From NCBI RefSeq assembly GCF_945859705.1, contig NC_079134.1, positions 87,993,664 through 88,057,663 of the forward strand: a stretch of 64,000 bases of DNA, in the 5' to 3' direction. Below are positions 12,327-21,690 of this stretch, one piece after another (position 1 is the stretch's first letter; every line of letters starts with the position of its first letter). This DNA comes from Episyrphus balteatus. Its lineage: Eukaryota > Arthropoda > Insecta > Diptera > Syrphidae. Made by a program: the position numbers and the translations under genes. The notes beneath the pieces are model-generated. The model searched no databases. It saw only the letters and a program-made list of their open reading frames with translations, and was not told where the DNA came from.

Positions 12327-12733
12327 TTCAGTACTCACAGTTTAACAGAAATGGTATATGTTTGCCGTACAATTGAAAAATTTTTAACGGAGTGGAACCT
12401 CTTAAAAACAAATACCCATTAAGTAATAACTCGTCACAACCTTCCCGTCGTCAGGTTAGTGAACTTGAAAATTTGTTGGAAGATCCTGAACGTGTAATTC
12501 CCGCGATGGTTGAGGCCTACCAAAGGGAAGCTAATATACCAAAATGTTGGAATTGCAAGGCAGAGGGACATACTTTCAGAGAATGCGACAGTCCTAAACG
12601 GAACTTGTTTTATTATAAATGTGGTCGCGAAAACGTCATTTCACCTAGGTGTGAAAGATGTTCGGGAAACAGGCTAGCGGGCAATCTTTCAACCGGGGAG
12701 AATCGCCCGAGGGTATCGAACCCGGAAAATTAA
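12327..12733 (+). pseudogene. Gypsy-1 gag, 3' part with zinc knuckles
   Basis: It carries one CCHC knuckle (CWNCKAEGHTFREC) and a second, diverged one (FYYKCGRENVISPRCERC) of the nucleocapsid type that binds genomic RNA. The frame ends at 12733 and overlaps pol by 76 nt in the -1 phase, so Gag-Pol would be made by -1 frameshifting. It is separated from its N-terminus by FB2. Confidence 0.8.
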
Positions 12734-15700
12734 TCAATCCAAAACCAAGCCCATCTAAAATTACCATACTAAAACCATCTCCTGGGGAGATAAAATGTAG
12801 ACAAGATCTACAAAGTAAACAGAATAATATAAATAATGATAAACCTAATATTTCAAATAAGTCAATTCACCAACGCATAAAAGAGTATTACGAAGCAAGA
12901 AAAAGAATTTTCCATTCATTTCCAACGACATCAGAAAAAGTTGTAAAATTAAGAGAAAGAATGAAGAAAAAGAAAGTTTTATTTAAATCGATAGAGTCCA
13001 CTACCTTAAATTGTTCAGAGGACGACCCTCGTCCTTATTTAACAGTTGAAGTTTTTGGTAGGAAAATCCGTGGATTACTTGATTCAGGAGCAAGCGTAAG
13101 TTGTTTGGGAACGAGAGCTCTTGAATTTCTACAAGAAAACAAAATACAATATAAACGTTTTACATCTTCGATTTCGACCGCAGATGGTCAGAAACAATCT
13201 ATTGTCGGAATGGTTACGGCTCAAATTAAGTATAAAGACAAAGTCAAGGATTTAAATTTGTTCATCGTACCATCCCTGACCCAACAGTTATATTTAGGCG
13301 TAGATTTCTGGAGGATCTTCCAGTTAGCTCCACATATCATTTCTGAAATATCACCAATTAATGAAACAACCAACAAAATAAAGAGTGCGATTGAGTGTGA
13401 TCTAAACGATCAACAACGTGAGACACTTTTTAAAATTATTGATCAATTTCCTTCTTTTGCAAAAAAAGGTTTAGGAAAAACCCATCTGATAGAACACATA
13501 ATTGATACGGGAGAGGCGCAGCCCATAAAGCAGCGTCACTATCCCATTTCTCCAGCGATACAAGCCCTAGTGTATGAGGAATTGGATCGCATGCTTGCTT
13601 TGGGTGTCATCGAAGAGAGTTCCAGCGCATGGTCCTCTCCAGTCGTACTTGTACGAAAACCTGGAAAGAATCGCCAGTGCTTGGACTTTTGGAAGGTGAA
13701 CAAAGTAACGAAGAAGAATGCGAGCCCAATTGCTCATATAGAGGGACTGTTAGCACGCCTTTCAGAAACGCACTTTATCTCAAGTGTGGATCTGAAAGAT
13801 GCGTACTGGCAGATACCGCTGGAGAAAAGCTCACGGGAGAAGACGGCCTTTACTGTCCCTGGTAGGCCACTTTACCAATTTAAAGTGATGCCATTCGGTT
13901 TATCTAATGCCGCCCAAAGTCTAACGTATTTAATGAACTTAGTAGTACCTAACGAACTACGAGAGAAAGTTTCCGTCTACCTAGACGATTTGCTAGTTAT
14001 ATCCAGAAATTTCGAAGAGCATATGCGAATTCTTGACATTATAGGGAAGAGGTTACTTGAAGCAGGTTTGACGATAAACGTCGAGAAGTCGAAGTTCTGC
14101 TTCAAGGAACTCCAGTATCTCGGTTATGTGGTAGGAGAAGGTTGTTTGAAGCCTGATCCGGCGAAAGTCGCCGCAATTCTTGAGTTCCCTGTTCCCAAAA
14201 CACAAAAACAAGTGCGAAGATTTCTCGGTATGGCTGGATGGTACCTCAGATTCGTTAATAATTTTTCCACCCTTGCTAGTCCAATGACAGATACTTTAAA
14301 GAAAAATAAAAAGTTTAGTTTTGATAAAGATGCTAGAGAAGCGTTAGAAGCAATTAAGTCAGCCTTAACGTCGGACTTAGTGCTCATTAACCCCGATTTA
14401 AGCAAAGAATTTATTATTTGTTGTGATGCTTCAGCATCCGGCCTTGGATGCGTACTATGTCAAAGAGACGAAAATGGAGCGGAGCGCCCCATTTATTATT
14501 TTTCTCAAAAATTGAATGCGGCCCAACGCAACTATACAGTTACAGAACGTGAATGCTTAGCTGCTGTAAAGGGTATTCAAAAATTTCGACCTTACGTCGA
14601 AGGATATAGGTTCACAGTAATAACAGACCACTCAAGCCTGAAGTGGCTAATGAGTCTGCGAGACCCAACGGGAAGATTAGCGCGCTGGAGTCTCAAATTA
14701 CAAGGGTTCGATTTTGGCATCGAACATCGGAAGGGTACTTTGAATGTAGTACCAGATGCTCTATCCCGTGTTTATGAGGTAGAGGGACTGCATTCAACGG
14801 TATGTCCACCGAAGACGATGTCAACGAACCCCGATGTTCTTCACGTTGATTTGGAGGATCTGAGTTTTAAATCAGATGAATATCTCCAAATTATCGATCA
14901 CATCAGACAAAATAAAGACCAGCTTCCTGACCTTCAAGTTTCGGACGGTTTCGTTTACAAGAAGGTCAGACATTGCACAGGAAATCCACTCCAAGACGAT
15001 TTAGTCTGGAAACTGTGGATTCTAGTGTCGCTTACGGACCGTTTGGTCTCATTGGCTCATTGCCCACCCAGAGCTTCAGATGGGGGAGTTACAAAAACTC
15101 TTTACAAATTACGCCAGCAATTCTTTTGGCCAAATATGGCAACTCACGTAAAAACTTTCATCGAAAACTGTGAAATATGTAAAACGACAAAACCTTCCAA
15201 TAGTATTCTCAGAGCAGAGATGGGAAAATCTTTTTCAGTTGAAAGACCATTTCAACATATTTACATTGATTTCTTAGGACCTTACCCAACTACAAAAAAG
15301 GGAAATACTCAGATCGTAATAGCTCTAGATCAATTGATGAAATTCGTCTTAATAAAACCACTTCGTAAAGCTTCCTCTCAAACGGTAATTCAATTTTTAG
15401 AGGAAGACATCTTTTTCATTTTTGGAGTGCCTGAAAGCATTTTATCTGATAACGGTAGTCAATTTGTGAGTCAAGAATTTGCCAAAATGATAAAAAACTT
15501 CGTCATTACTCACTACAGGACTGCAGTATACTCCCCACAGGCTAATGCAAGTGAGCGAGTAAATCGCTCAATCCTCGCAGCCATACGAGCTTATATTGAT
15601 CCAAAACAGTCGAATTGGGACCTTCACTTACCTGCGATTGGAAATGCGTTGCGCTCCACGGTACATTCCGCTATCGGAATGTCACCTTTTGAAGCTCTAT

Positions 15701-16083
15701 TCGGCCATCGTATCATCGAGCATGGAGCGGATTATAAGTTACTTCGTGGCTTAGGAGGGTTGAACCAATCAGAGATCGATTGGCTCCCCAAAACTGCTAA
15801 AATGAACGTCTTGCATAACTATTTAAAATCAGAATTAGAACAGGCTCACGAATTGTATCGACAGGGATATAATTTGCGAAGTAGGGTGGTCTCATATGAA
15901 GTAGGTGACGTCTTGTATAAAAGAAATTTTATTTTGAGCAATACAGCCAAACACTTAAATGCGAAACTTTGCCCAAAATTCATCAAAGTGACAGTAACCA
16001 AAAAAGTAGGTAACAACTTATATGAAGTCGTAGACGCCAAAGTCCACAAATCCGTAACTCATTCAAAAGACCTAAAGAAATAA
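12658..16083 (+). CDS. pol: Gypsy-1 pol polyprotein (protease, RT, RNase H, integrase)
   Basis: One unbroken frame of 1141 codons. Domains in order: aspartic protease (LLDSGASVSCLG, about residue 140), reverse transcriptase with catalytic box YLDD (about 441), RNase H (CDASASGLGC, about 590), integrase zinc finger (two His, then CEIC, about 800-825) and catalytic core with Asp in DFLGP (about 870), SDNGSQF (about 930) and Glu in ASERVNR (about 965). The box is YLDD rather than the common YIDD/YVDD, and the RT A region reads CLDFWKVN. Translation probably needs a -1 shift from gag. The frame survives although gag is destroyed, so the element is not autonomous. Confidence 0.9.
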   Translation: MFGKQASGQSFNRGESPEGIEPGKLINPKPSPSKITILKPSPGEIKCRQDLQSKQNNINNDKPNISNKSIHQRIKEYYEARKRIFHSFPTTSEKVVKLRERMKKKKVLFKSIESTTLNCSEDDPRPYLTVEVFGRKIRGLLDSGASVSCLGTRALEFLQENKIQYKRFTSSISTADGQKQSIVGMVTAQIKYKDKVKDLNLFIVPSLTQQLYLGVDFWRIFQLAPHIISEISPINETTNKIKSAIECDLNDQQRETLFKIIDQFPSFAKKGLGKTHLIEHIIDTGEAQPIKQRHYPISPAIQALVYEELDRMLALGVIEESSSAWSSPVVLVRKPGKNRQCLDFWKVNKVTKKNASPIAHIEGLLARLSETHFISSVDLKDAYWQIPLEKSSREKTAFTVPGRPLYQFKVMPFGLSNAAQSLTYLMNLVVPNELREKVSVYLDDLLVISRNFEEHMRILDIIGKRLLEAGLTINVEKSKFCFKELQYLGYVVGEGCLKPDPAKVAAILEFPVPKTQKQVRRFLGMAGWYLRFVNNFSTLASPMTDTLKKNKKFSFDKDAREALEAIKSALTSDLVLINPDLSKEFIICCDASASGLGCVLCQRDENGAERPIYYFSQKLNAAQRNYTVTERECLAAVKGIQKFRPYVEGYRFTVITDHSSLKWLMSLRDPTGRLARWSLKLQGFDFGIEHRKGTLNVVPDALSRVYEVEGLHSTVCPPKTMSTNPDVLHVDLEDLSFKSDEYLQIIDHIRQNKDQLPDLQVSDGFVYKKVRHCTGNPLQDDLVWKLWILVSLTDRLVSLAHCPPRASDGGVTKTLYKLRQQFFWPNMATHVKTFIENCEICKTTKPSNSILRAEMGKSFSVERPFQHIYIDFLGPYPTTKKGNTQIVIALDQLMKFVLIKPLRKASSQTVIQFLEEDIFFIFGVPESILSDNGSQFVSQEFAKMIKNFVITHYRTAVYSPQANASERVNRSILAAIRAYIDPKQSNWDLHLPAIGNALRSTVHSAIGMSPFEALFGHRIIEHGADYKLLRGLGGLNQSEIDWLPKTAKMNVLHNYLKSELEQAHELYRQGYNLRSRVVSYEVGDVLYKRNFILSNTAKHLNAKLCPKFIKVTVTKKVGNNLYEVVDAKVHKSVTHSKDLKK

Positions 16084-16192
16084 GAATACTCATTTAAAAT
16101 TTTTTTTAATCTAGTGCCCGGCCAACTCAGCTGTGCATGAGACCCTTCCTTATGAGTTAAAGTATTAACAAAAGGCGTTTCTTTTTCATATT

Positions 16193-16223
16193 CTTTTTAT
16201 AAAGGGGGTCCTTTTATAAAAAG
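16193..16223 (+). promoter_or_regulatory. Hairpin with purine tract before the gypsy-1 3' LTR
   Basis: CTTTTTATAAAGG pairs with a following TTTTATAAAAAG around GGGGG. It lies between the pol stop (16083) and the 3' LTR start (16233), where the polypurine tract for plus-strand priming is expected. The AAAGGGGG stretch in the loop and stem is the best purine tract seen. Confidence 0.45.
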
Positions 16224-16232
16224 AACATGATG

Positions 16233-16831
16233 TGTAGGAAACGACCGTCAAATATTTCAAAAGCAATTACTCATTCTTTAAATTCTTCATGCTAAAATTC
16301 CTTATCGGAAAATTTTTTTTGAAGTCCCATCTCATTTTCTCAAAATAAGTACCATCTAACTTATAAGTTCCATTGCAGTCAACCAAAAAACATTAACTCA
16401 ACATTTAAAAAAAGAAAACAACACCAAATAAAAATTACTGACTTAAACCGATTCACGCCACAGCGGCATTGTGTATGCAGCATAAAAGCTCAGTGGGAGG
16501 ATTACTCGAAATTAGCCATCCCTGTGTTTCGAACTAACCATGCCAAAAAACTTTCGCATTTCCTCTTTTACCCCATTCCACGCCATTCCATTCGAAAAGG
16601 AAAGTTAAGTGGTGTCATCAATTTTTATTCTCGATCTTTCCAAACCGAACCGCCATCGAAGTGAGTAGAAAAGTTATAAAAAAGAAAAAAATTTACATAT
16701 CACCCAAATTGGTGAAAAAAATTAAAAATTGTGACAAATAATAAGAACTGAAGTATCAAGAAAATAGAAAAAAGGAAAATAAAGTTAAATAATCGATTTA
16801 ATTGAGCAAAAGAAATAAAAAACAAAAAAAA
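16233..16831 (+). repeat. Gypsy-1 3' LTR, first 0.6 kb
   Basis: Direct repeat of 4940..5537 with a few substitutions. It breaks off in the A-rich stretch after GAGCAAAAGAAATAAAA. The 5' LTR continues here with CTTATAGGGTGAACC, which is absent on both sides of the Polinton, so about 50 bp of LTR was lost at the junction. Confidence 0.9.
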
Positions 16832-17694
16832 AAATATATATGTATATATATTGAATGAATATTTTGAATGAAGGATAAATCAACAGAGGATTTTGATTAT
16901 AAAACTAAATGAAAAAGGTGGAAATTTTTATAGAAAATCCAATGTAAGAGGTGCAAACGTCCAAACGTGTGTTGTATAAATAAAGGATTTTATTAGTAAA
17001 TCAAAAACAAAACTCAATGTACGATGTTGTTTATGACTCCGATCTGTGGACCTGCTCCTATGGTTGAATACATATTTGAAATTTAAAAAAAGGTCAATGT
17101 AAGATCTGCGAACGTGTGATGTATAAACAAATGATTTTATTAGTAAGTCCCTGAAACACAAAGGATCTATGCGCATGGAGTCGTCTCAAAACCTAATGTA
17201 CGATGTTGTTTATGACTCTGATCTGTGGACCTGCTCCTATGGTTGAATACATATTTGAAATTTAAAAAAAGGTCAATGTAAGATCTGCGAACGTGTGATG
17301 TATAAACAAATGATTTTATTAGTAAGTAACGAAACCCAAAGGATCTATGCGCATGGTGTAGTCGTCTCAAAACCCAATGTATGATGTTGTTTATGGTTGT
17401 TTGTAAAGGATCGATGCGACACATGCATGGTGTCGTCTTTTGATAGGTATTGCATTGATGTACTTCAATAAGAATATTCTTACTGATGTATAAATCAACA
17501 GAGGATCCTGAATATAAAACAGGTAAGGGAATGCTATATTTTCTTGAAGGGGAAAGACAGGTCAAATAATGCACTGAGTGTCAGGAGTGATAATTTTTCG
17601 ATTTTTTTCTTAATTTCATATTAGGGGAAATGACCAAAATATTCGTCAGTCCATACTATAAAAGCAATAGTTGTCTGCGTTTTTGAATCAGTTT
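16832..17694 (+). repeat. Polinton left terminal inverted repeat with minisatellite
   Basis: 17521..17694 is nearly identical to the complement of 49179..49350, and 17090..17513 matches the complement of 56050..56290. A unit of about 178 bp (GATGTTGTTTATGACTC through the GAACGTGTGATGTATAAAC region) repeats two to three times between 17020 and 17400. The outermost 150 bp, starting at a TATATATGT stretch, have no match at the right end. Confidence 0.8.
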
Positions 17695-17769
17695 TAGTTC
17701 TTCAGTGAAATCTTACAACCAACAACCTACAACCTACAATCAACCAAAAAAATGTCAAAATTTTTAAAA

Positions 17770-18632
17770 AAAAATTAAATCTGCTGTGAGCGTGCAAAGA
17801 GGAGCCGTCAGTCTCACCCCGGAAACCATACCTCAGCTTGTCGAAGCTGACCCAGAAGAAGAAGTTCCCAATAACTTCTGCAAAGAGGATACTTGGGAAT
17901 TTCGGTCTGCAAATTTTAGTCGAGCTTGACGACTATTTGGTATGTGTAAATTTTTTAATATATTTTGCATTTTCATTTTAATATTATATATATAATTTTT
18001 AGGTTTATTTGCCAAAGCGTTGCAACAACCAAATGGATGAGGAGGACATCGCAGAGCTACACACGCTCTGCCTGGAGGTCGTGGAGCCTTGGAATCGCTC
18101 CTTCGTGATTGATTTCCACGACAAAGAGCACCCAGGACAGTTGCAAAATCAGCAGCAACAACAAGTTTATCAACAACACCAACAGCAGAAACATCAACAA
18201 CAACATCAACAATACCAACAGCAGGAGCAACACCAACAGCAGGAACAACAACATCAACAAGAACTACAAGAACAACTTCAACAGCAGCAACAACAAGTTT
18301 ATCAACAACACCAACAGCAGAAACATCAACAACAACATCAACAACACCAACAGCAGGAGCAACACCAACAGCAGAAACATCAACAACAACATCAACAACA
18401 CCAACAGCAGGAGCAACACCAACAGCAGAAACAACAACATCAACAAGAACTACAAGAACAACTTCAACAGCAGCAACATCAACATGAACAGCAACAACAC
18501 CAACAGAAACTCCGAAGAGGGAGGAAACAAAAGAATGATATCATTATTGAAGAGGTAGAACATATTTTGCCTACACTCTTCTTAAATTCTCAAAACGAAT
18601 TACTTAATTCGCAAAAAAACTTTTTTAAATAA
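17770..18632 (+). pseudogene. Polinton Q-rich protein, left copy (two exons)
   Basis: Exon 1 (to 17939) encodes KRILGNFGLQILVELDDYL. An intron with GT...AG ends (17940..18002) leads to exon 2, starting VYLPKRCNNQMDEEDIAELH. Exon 2 continues into a long Gln/His tract (about residues 45-160 of the exon) of CAA/CAG/CAC repeats, ending RRGRKQKND and an acidic tail. The right end of the Polinton has a diverged homologue in inverted orientation. The pattern of a basic start, RYG/NFG turn, LVELDD strand and FLPKR suggests a small beta-barrel nucleic-acid-binding protein, an inference only. Upstream stops near 17785 suggest a broken or unrecognised start. Confidence 0.6.
18150..18510 (+). repeat. CAACAGCAG-type coding minisatellite
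   Basis: Higher-order repeats of CAACACCAACAGCAGAAACATCAACAA encode Gln/His runs. Blocks of about 36-45 bp recur several times, and a longer unit of about 130 bp appears duplicated (from about 18165 and again from about 18295). Confidence 0.85.
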
Positions 18633-18740
18633 AATGAAAATTTAAAAAATATTTTTCCTTTGTTTTTATTTTTGATTTTAGCGAATTAAAATTTTGACAG
18701 ATTTAAGTACCAAAAATAAGCGGTTTAATTTAAATGGGCG

Positions 18741-19555
18741 GAAAATTTCTTTTAAAATCAACCCTATTCCAAGTCATGAGAACCAACTTCATGGATAAGA
18801 AAGGCGATTGAAGATATGGTACGATTTACGGTGAAAGGTCTGAATGAATCCGACAAGGTGGGAATAACGTTTTCTGGTTAAAGTTTTGCTCATGAGCGAG
18901 GTAGTGGATGGATCAATTACAAAACCTGTTCAGAGCTCAACATGGATGATGTTTGGGAAATGATTTCCAAAATATTCCAAAGTAATTCTGATGGCCTAAG
19001 CACGGATGATTTTACTTTATCTATAACATCAGTTCAAATGCCAGCTGGAGAAGGAAGACAACCTACCTATATGTACAATTCTTTCAACGAAGAATGTGCC
19101 AAGCGTAGAGGAATTATTTGTGTCAAAAATACGGATAACTTATGCTTGCATACACGGACAAGGAGCACAAATTTGCTAGTATAAGAAGAGATATAGGTAA
19201 AATCCAAACTGAGAGAGCGCTTAAGCTTCTTAGCGATACTGGAATCCAAATTCCACCAGGGGGTTGTGGAATTGATGAGTTGAAATTATTTCAAACACAT
19301 TTAAGAAACTACAAAATTACTGTTTACGAACACAGAACAAAAGGCCGTAAATTAATTTACGAAGGAGTTTCAAATGACAGCAACGATAAAAAAATATATT
19401 TATTATATTATAATAATCATTTCAATGTCATTACATCTTTAACTGGAGCATTTTGCTGTTCTTTCTACTGCGAGATTTGCCATGTACCCTACAATACAAA
19501 GAGTAAACATTATGGATGTTTGGCTCGTCAATGTCAGAGATCTCCAATATGCAAG
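18741..19555 (+). pseudogene. polB: Polinton DNA polymerase B, N-terminal part
   Basis: Several frames give a continuous Polinton polymerase N-terminus: VRFTVKGLNESDKVGI, then a stop, MDDVWEMISKI, RRGIICVKNTDNLCL, and after a shift near 19140 DKEHKFASIRRDIGKIQ. A Cys-rich motif, CEICHVPYNTKSKHYGC, follows. This region lies before the exonuclease domain in protein-primed Polinton polymerases. It is broken by a stop near 18880, a frameshift and the Jockey-1 insertion at about 19556. Confidence 0.75.
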
Positions 19556-20143
19556 GAAACTCCAAATTCCAAAAGAAAATCATGTTCATATCCGTCTGTT
19601 CTCAAACTCAATGACATTACAAGTCACGACCCACGGGTTATAACACAACTTTTTTCTGATTTCTTTCAAAGTGCTTTCAACTGTGATACTCCAATCTGTG
19701 ATACTTCAAACTGTGATACCTTAATCTGTGATAAATCTGACGAAATGGCTCAAAATTTTGACCAACTGAAATCTTTTACTTACTTGACTGATATGAACTT
19801 TAACATTAATACTGACAACATTGTAAAGTTCATATCTAACCTTGACGATAGTTGTATACCAGGCCCTGATGGTATACCTTCTACTATTTTGAAAAACTGT
19901 GTAAGTCACTTGTCATTACCTTTGTCTATTCTTTTCAACTTTTCATTGCTTCTTGTGTGTTTCCGTCTATTTGGAAAAATTCTTTTATAATCCCTCTGCA
20001 TAAAAAAGGAAAAAAAGACGAAATTAAAAATTATAGGCCTATTGCCAGATTATCTGTGATACCTAAGCTTTTTGAGGCTATTATTTGTGAATCTTTATGT
20101 TTTTATGTTAAATCTCTTATTGTTCCTTATGTTTTTATGTTAA

Positions 20144-20380
20144 CCTTCCGAAGGCAAGTGGGGTTACCCATCACCCCATCTCTTGAGAAAGGGTATATTC
20201 TTTTGGTTCTGTTTTTGTAATTTTCTATCGAAAGTATTAGAATTTATTTATATTGAAGTCAGTTAGTTAATTTAATTTAAATGTTGTTGCAAGTTTTTAT
20301 TTTTCATTTTATCAAAAAAATAATAATTATGAACAATGATGATGTTATTCACGCAGAAAAAAAGCCTTGCCTTCGGAAGG
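20144..20380. mobile_element. 237-bp MITE with TTAA target duplication
   Basis: Inverted ends CCTTCCGAAGGCAAG and CTTGCCTTCGGAAGG (15 bp) are flanked by TTAA on both sides (20140..20143, 20381..20384), the piggyBac-superfamily signature. It has no transposase. It lies in the Jockey-1 RT between KSL and NVPNQHGFTKGRS. The end sequence CCTTCCGAAGG is itself palindromic. Confidence 0.85.
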
Positions 20381-20384
20381 TTAA

Positions 20385-21618
20385 ATCTCTTAATGTTCCT
20401 AATCAGCATGGTTTCACAAAAGGTCGCTCCACAGTAACTTTTTTAATAGAATTGGCTGAAAACTGTATTGATTCCTTTAAAAATAAAAAACAAGTAGACT
20501 GCGTATTTACTGACTTCAGTAAAGCCTTTGACAAGTTGTCACATAAAGTTCTGCTTTTTAAATTGAGAAAATTGGGATTTAGCGATTACTTTGTAAGATG
20601 GATTAAATCTTATTTACTTGACAGATCTTACTCTGTACTTTTCAATGGTTGCGAATCAAACAAGTTTAAGATCAATTCTGGAATTCCACAGGGCAGCCAT
20701 TTGGGTCCTATTCTTTTTATTCTGTTTATTAATGACTTACCATCCGTTTTAAAACACTCAAAGTGTCTCATTTATGCCGACGATGTGACTATCTTTAAAT
20801 CTATTTTAAATACTCGTGATTGTGAAGAACTCCAATGTGACCTTAATTCGTTTTTCCACTGGTGTACTCGTAACTGTTTGAGTCTTAACATCGATAAATG
20901 TAAAACTATGTGTTTTACTAGAAAACTTCCTTTTAATTCGTTTAATTATCTGTTTAATGGTGTGTCAATTTCTCGTGAAAATAATGTTTCTGTGCTAGGT
21001 GTCACATTTGATCGCAAACTCGAATTTGTTCAACATATTAACTCCATTACTAATAAAGCTAATTCAATTCTTGGATGGATAAAGAGAGAGTCGAAACAAT
21101 TTTCGGATCCCTTCGTTATAAAACAACTTTTTATATCTTTCGTTTGGCCTATTCTAGAATATGCTTGCCAGGTTTGGTCGCCTCATTATGACTGCCATAA
21201 AAATAGACTGGAACAAGTGCAAAAAAGATTCCTAAGGTTTGCGCTCAGAGGACTTGGGTGGACTAACCCTTATGATCTCCCACCCTATAACAGTAGACTG
21301 AAACTCATTGATCTACCCAGTCTTGAGAACAGACGTTCATATTTATGTTTTGTATTCATTGTTAAATTAATCAATGGTAATATAGACTCTTTGCACCTTC
21401 TGTCTCGTATCAACTTCAATATTCCACAAAGAAACTTGAGAAACATACCAGATAGTATACTTATTTCAAACTGTCGTACTAATTATGAACAATTTTCACC
21501 TCTAAATAAAATGTTTAAACTTTTTAACTTACATAACAACAGTTATTATAATTTGTTTGACAAAAGAATAGCAAATTCTAGTAAGTTTAAATTAACATTT
21601 TTCTCTATAGTCAATTAA
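20385..21618 (+). pseudogene. Jockey-1 reverse transcriptase, main part
   Basis: About 410 codons unbroken after the MITE: GFTKGRSTVTFL, FSKAFDKLSHK, GIPQGSHLGPILF, the YADD box, CLSLNIDKCKTM, then thumb and C-terminal region (KRFLRFALRGLGW). The open frame reaches back into the MITE to an ATG at 20281, a chance fusion. It is close in sequence to Jockey-2 (for example RRFLRFALRGL in both), so the two belong to one family. Confidence 0.85.
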
Positions 21619-21690
21619 AATCATATATCCTAAATTAAGTATAATTATTGTAAACTAGTAAATTAGTTATGTTAAATAAACAAATAAATG

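Larger units (their letters stand above)
19556..21690 (+). mobile_element. Jockey-1: 5'-truncated non-LTR element inside the polymerase gene
   Basis: Carries RT motifs in order: PGPDGIPSTILKN, IIPLHKKGKKDEIKNYRPI, TDFSKAFDKLSHK, SGIPQGSHLGPILF and IYADDVTIF, then the thumb domain and a 3' end with an AATAAACAAATAAATGAAA tail. There is no endonuclease, so it is 5'-truncated. A frameshift near 19950 and a MITE insertion break the frame. The Polinton polymerase resumes near 21690 (VCPDC). An exact TSD could not be fixed. Confidence 0.85.

Noticed and set aside
16850..17513. Separate transposon flanking the Polinton, giving the inverted sequence at 56054..56480
   Set aside because: Removing Jockey-2 makes the right-hand copy continuous with the Polinton TIR, exactly as at left, so it is simply the outer TIR.
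18109..18558. 149-codon Asn-rich frame overlapping the Q-rich gene
   Set aside because: A CAA-repeat tract is open in all frames; the Gln frame alone continues the exon homologous to the right-end gene.
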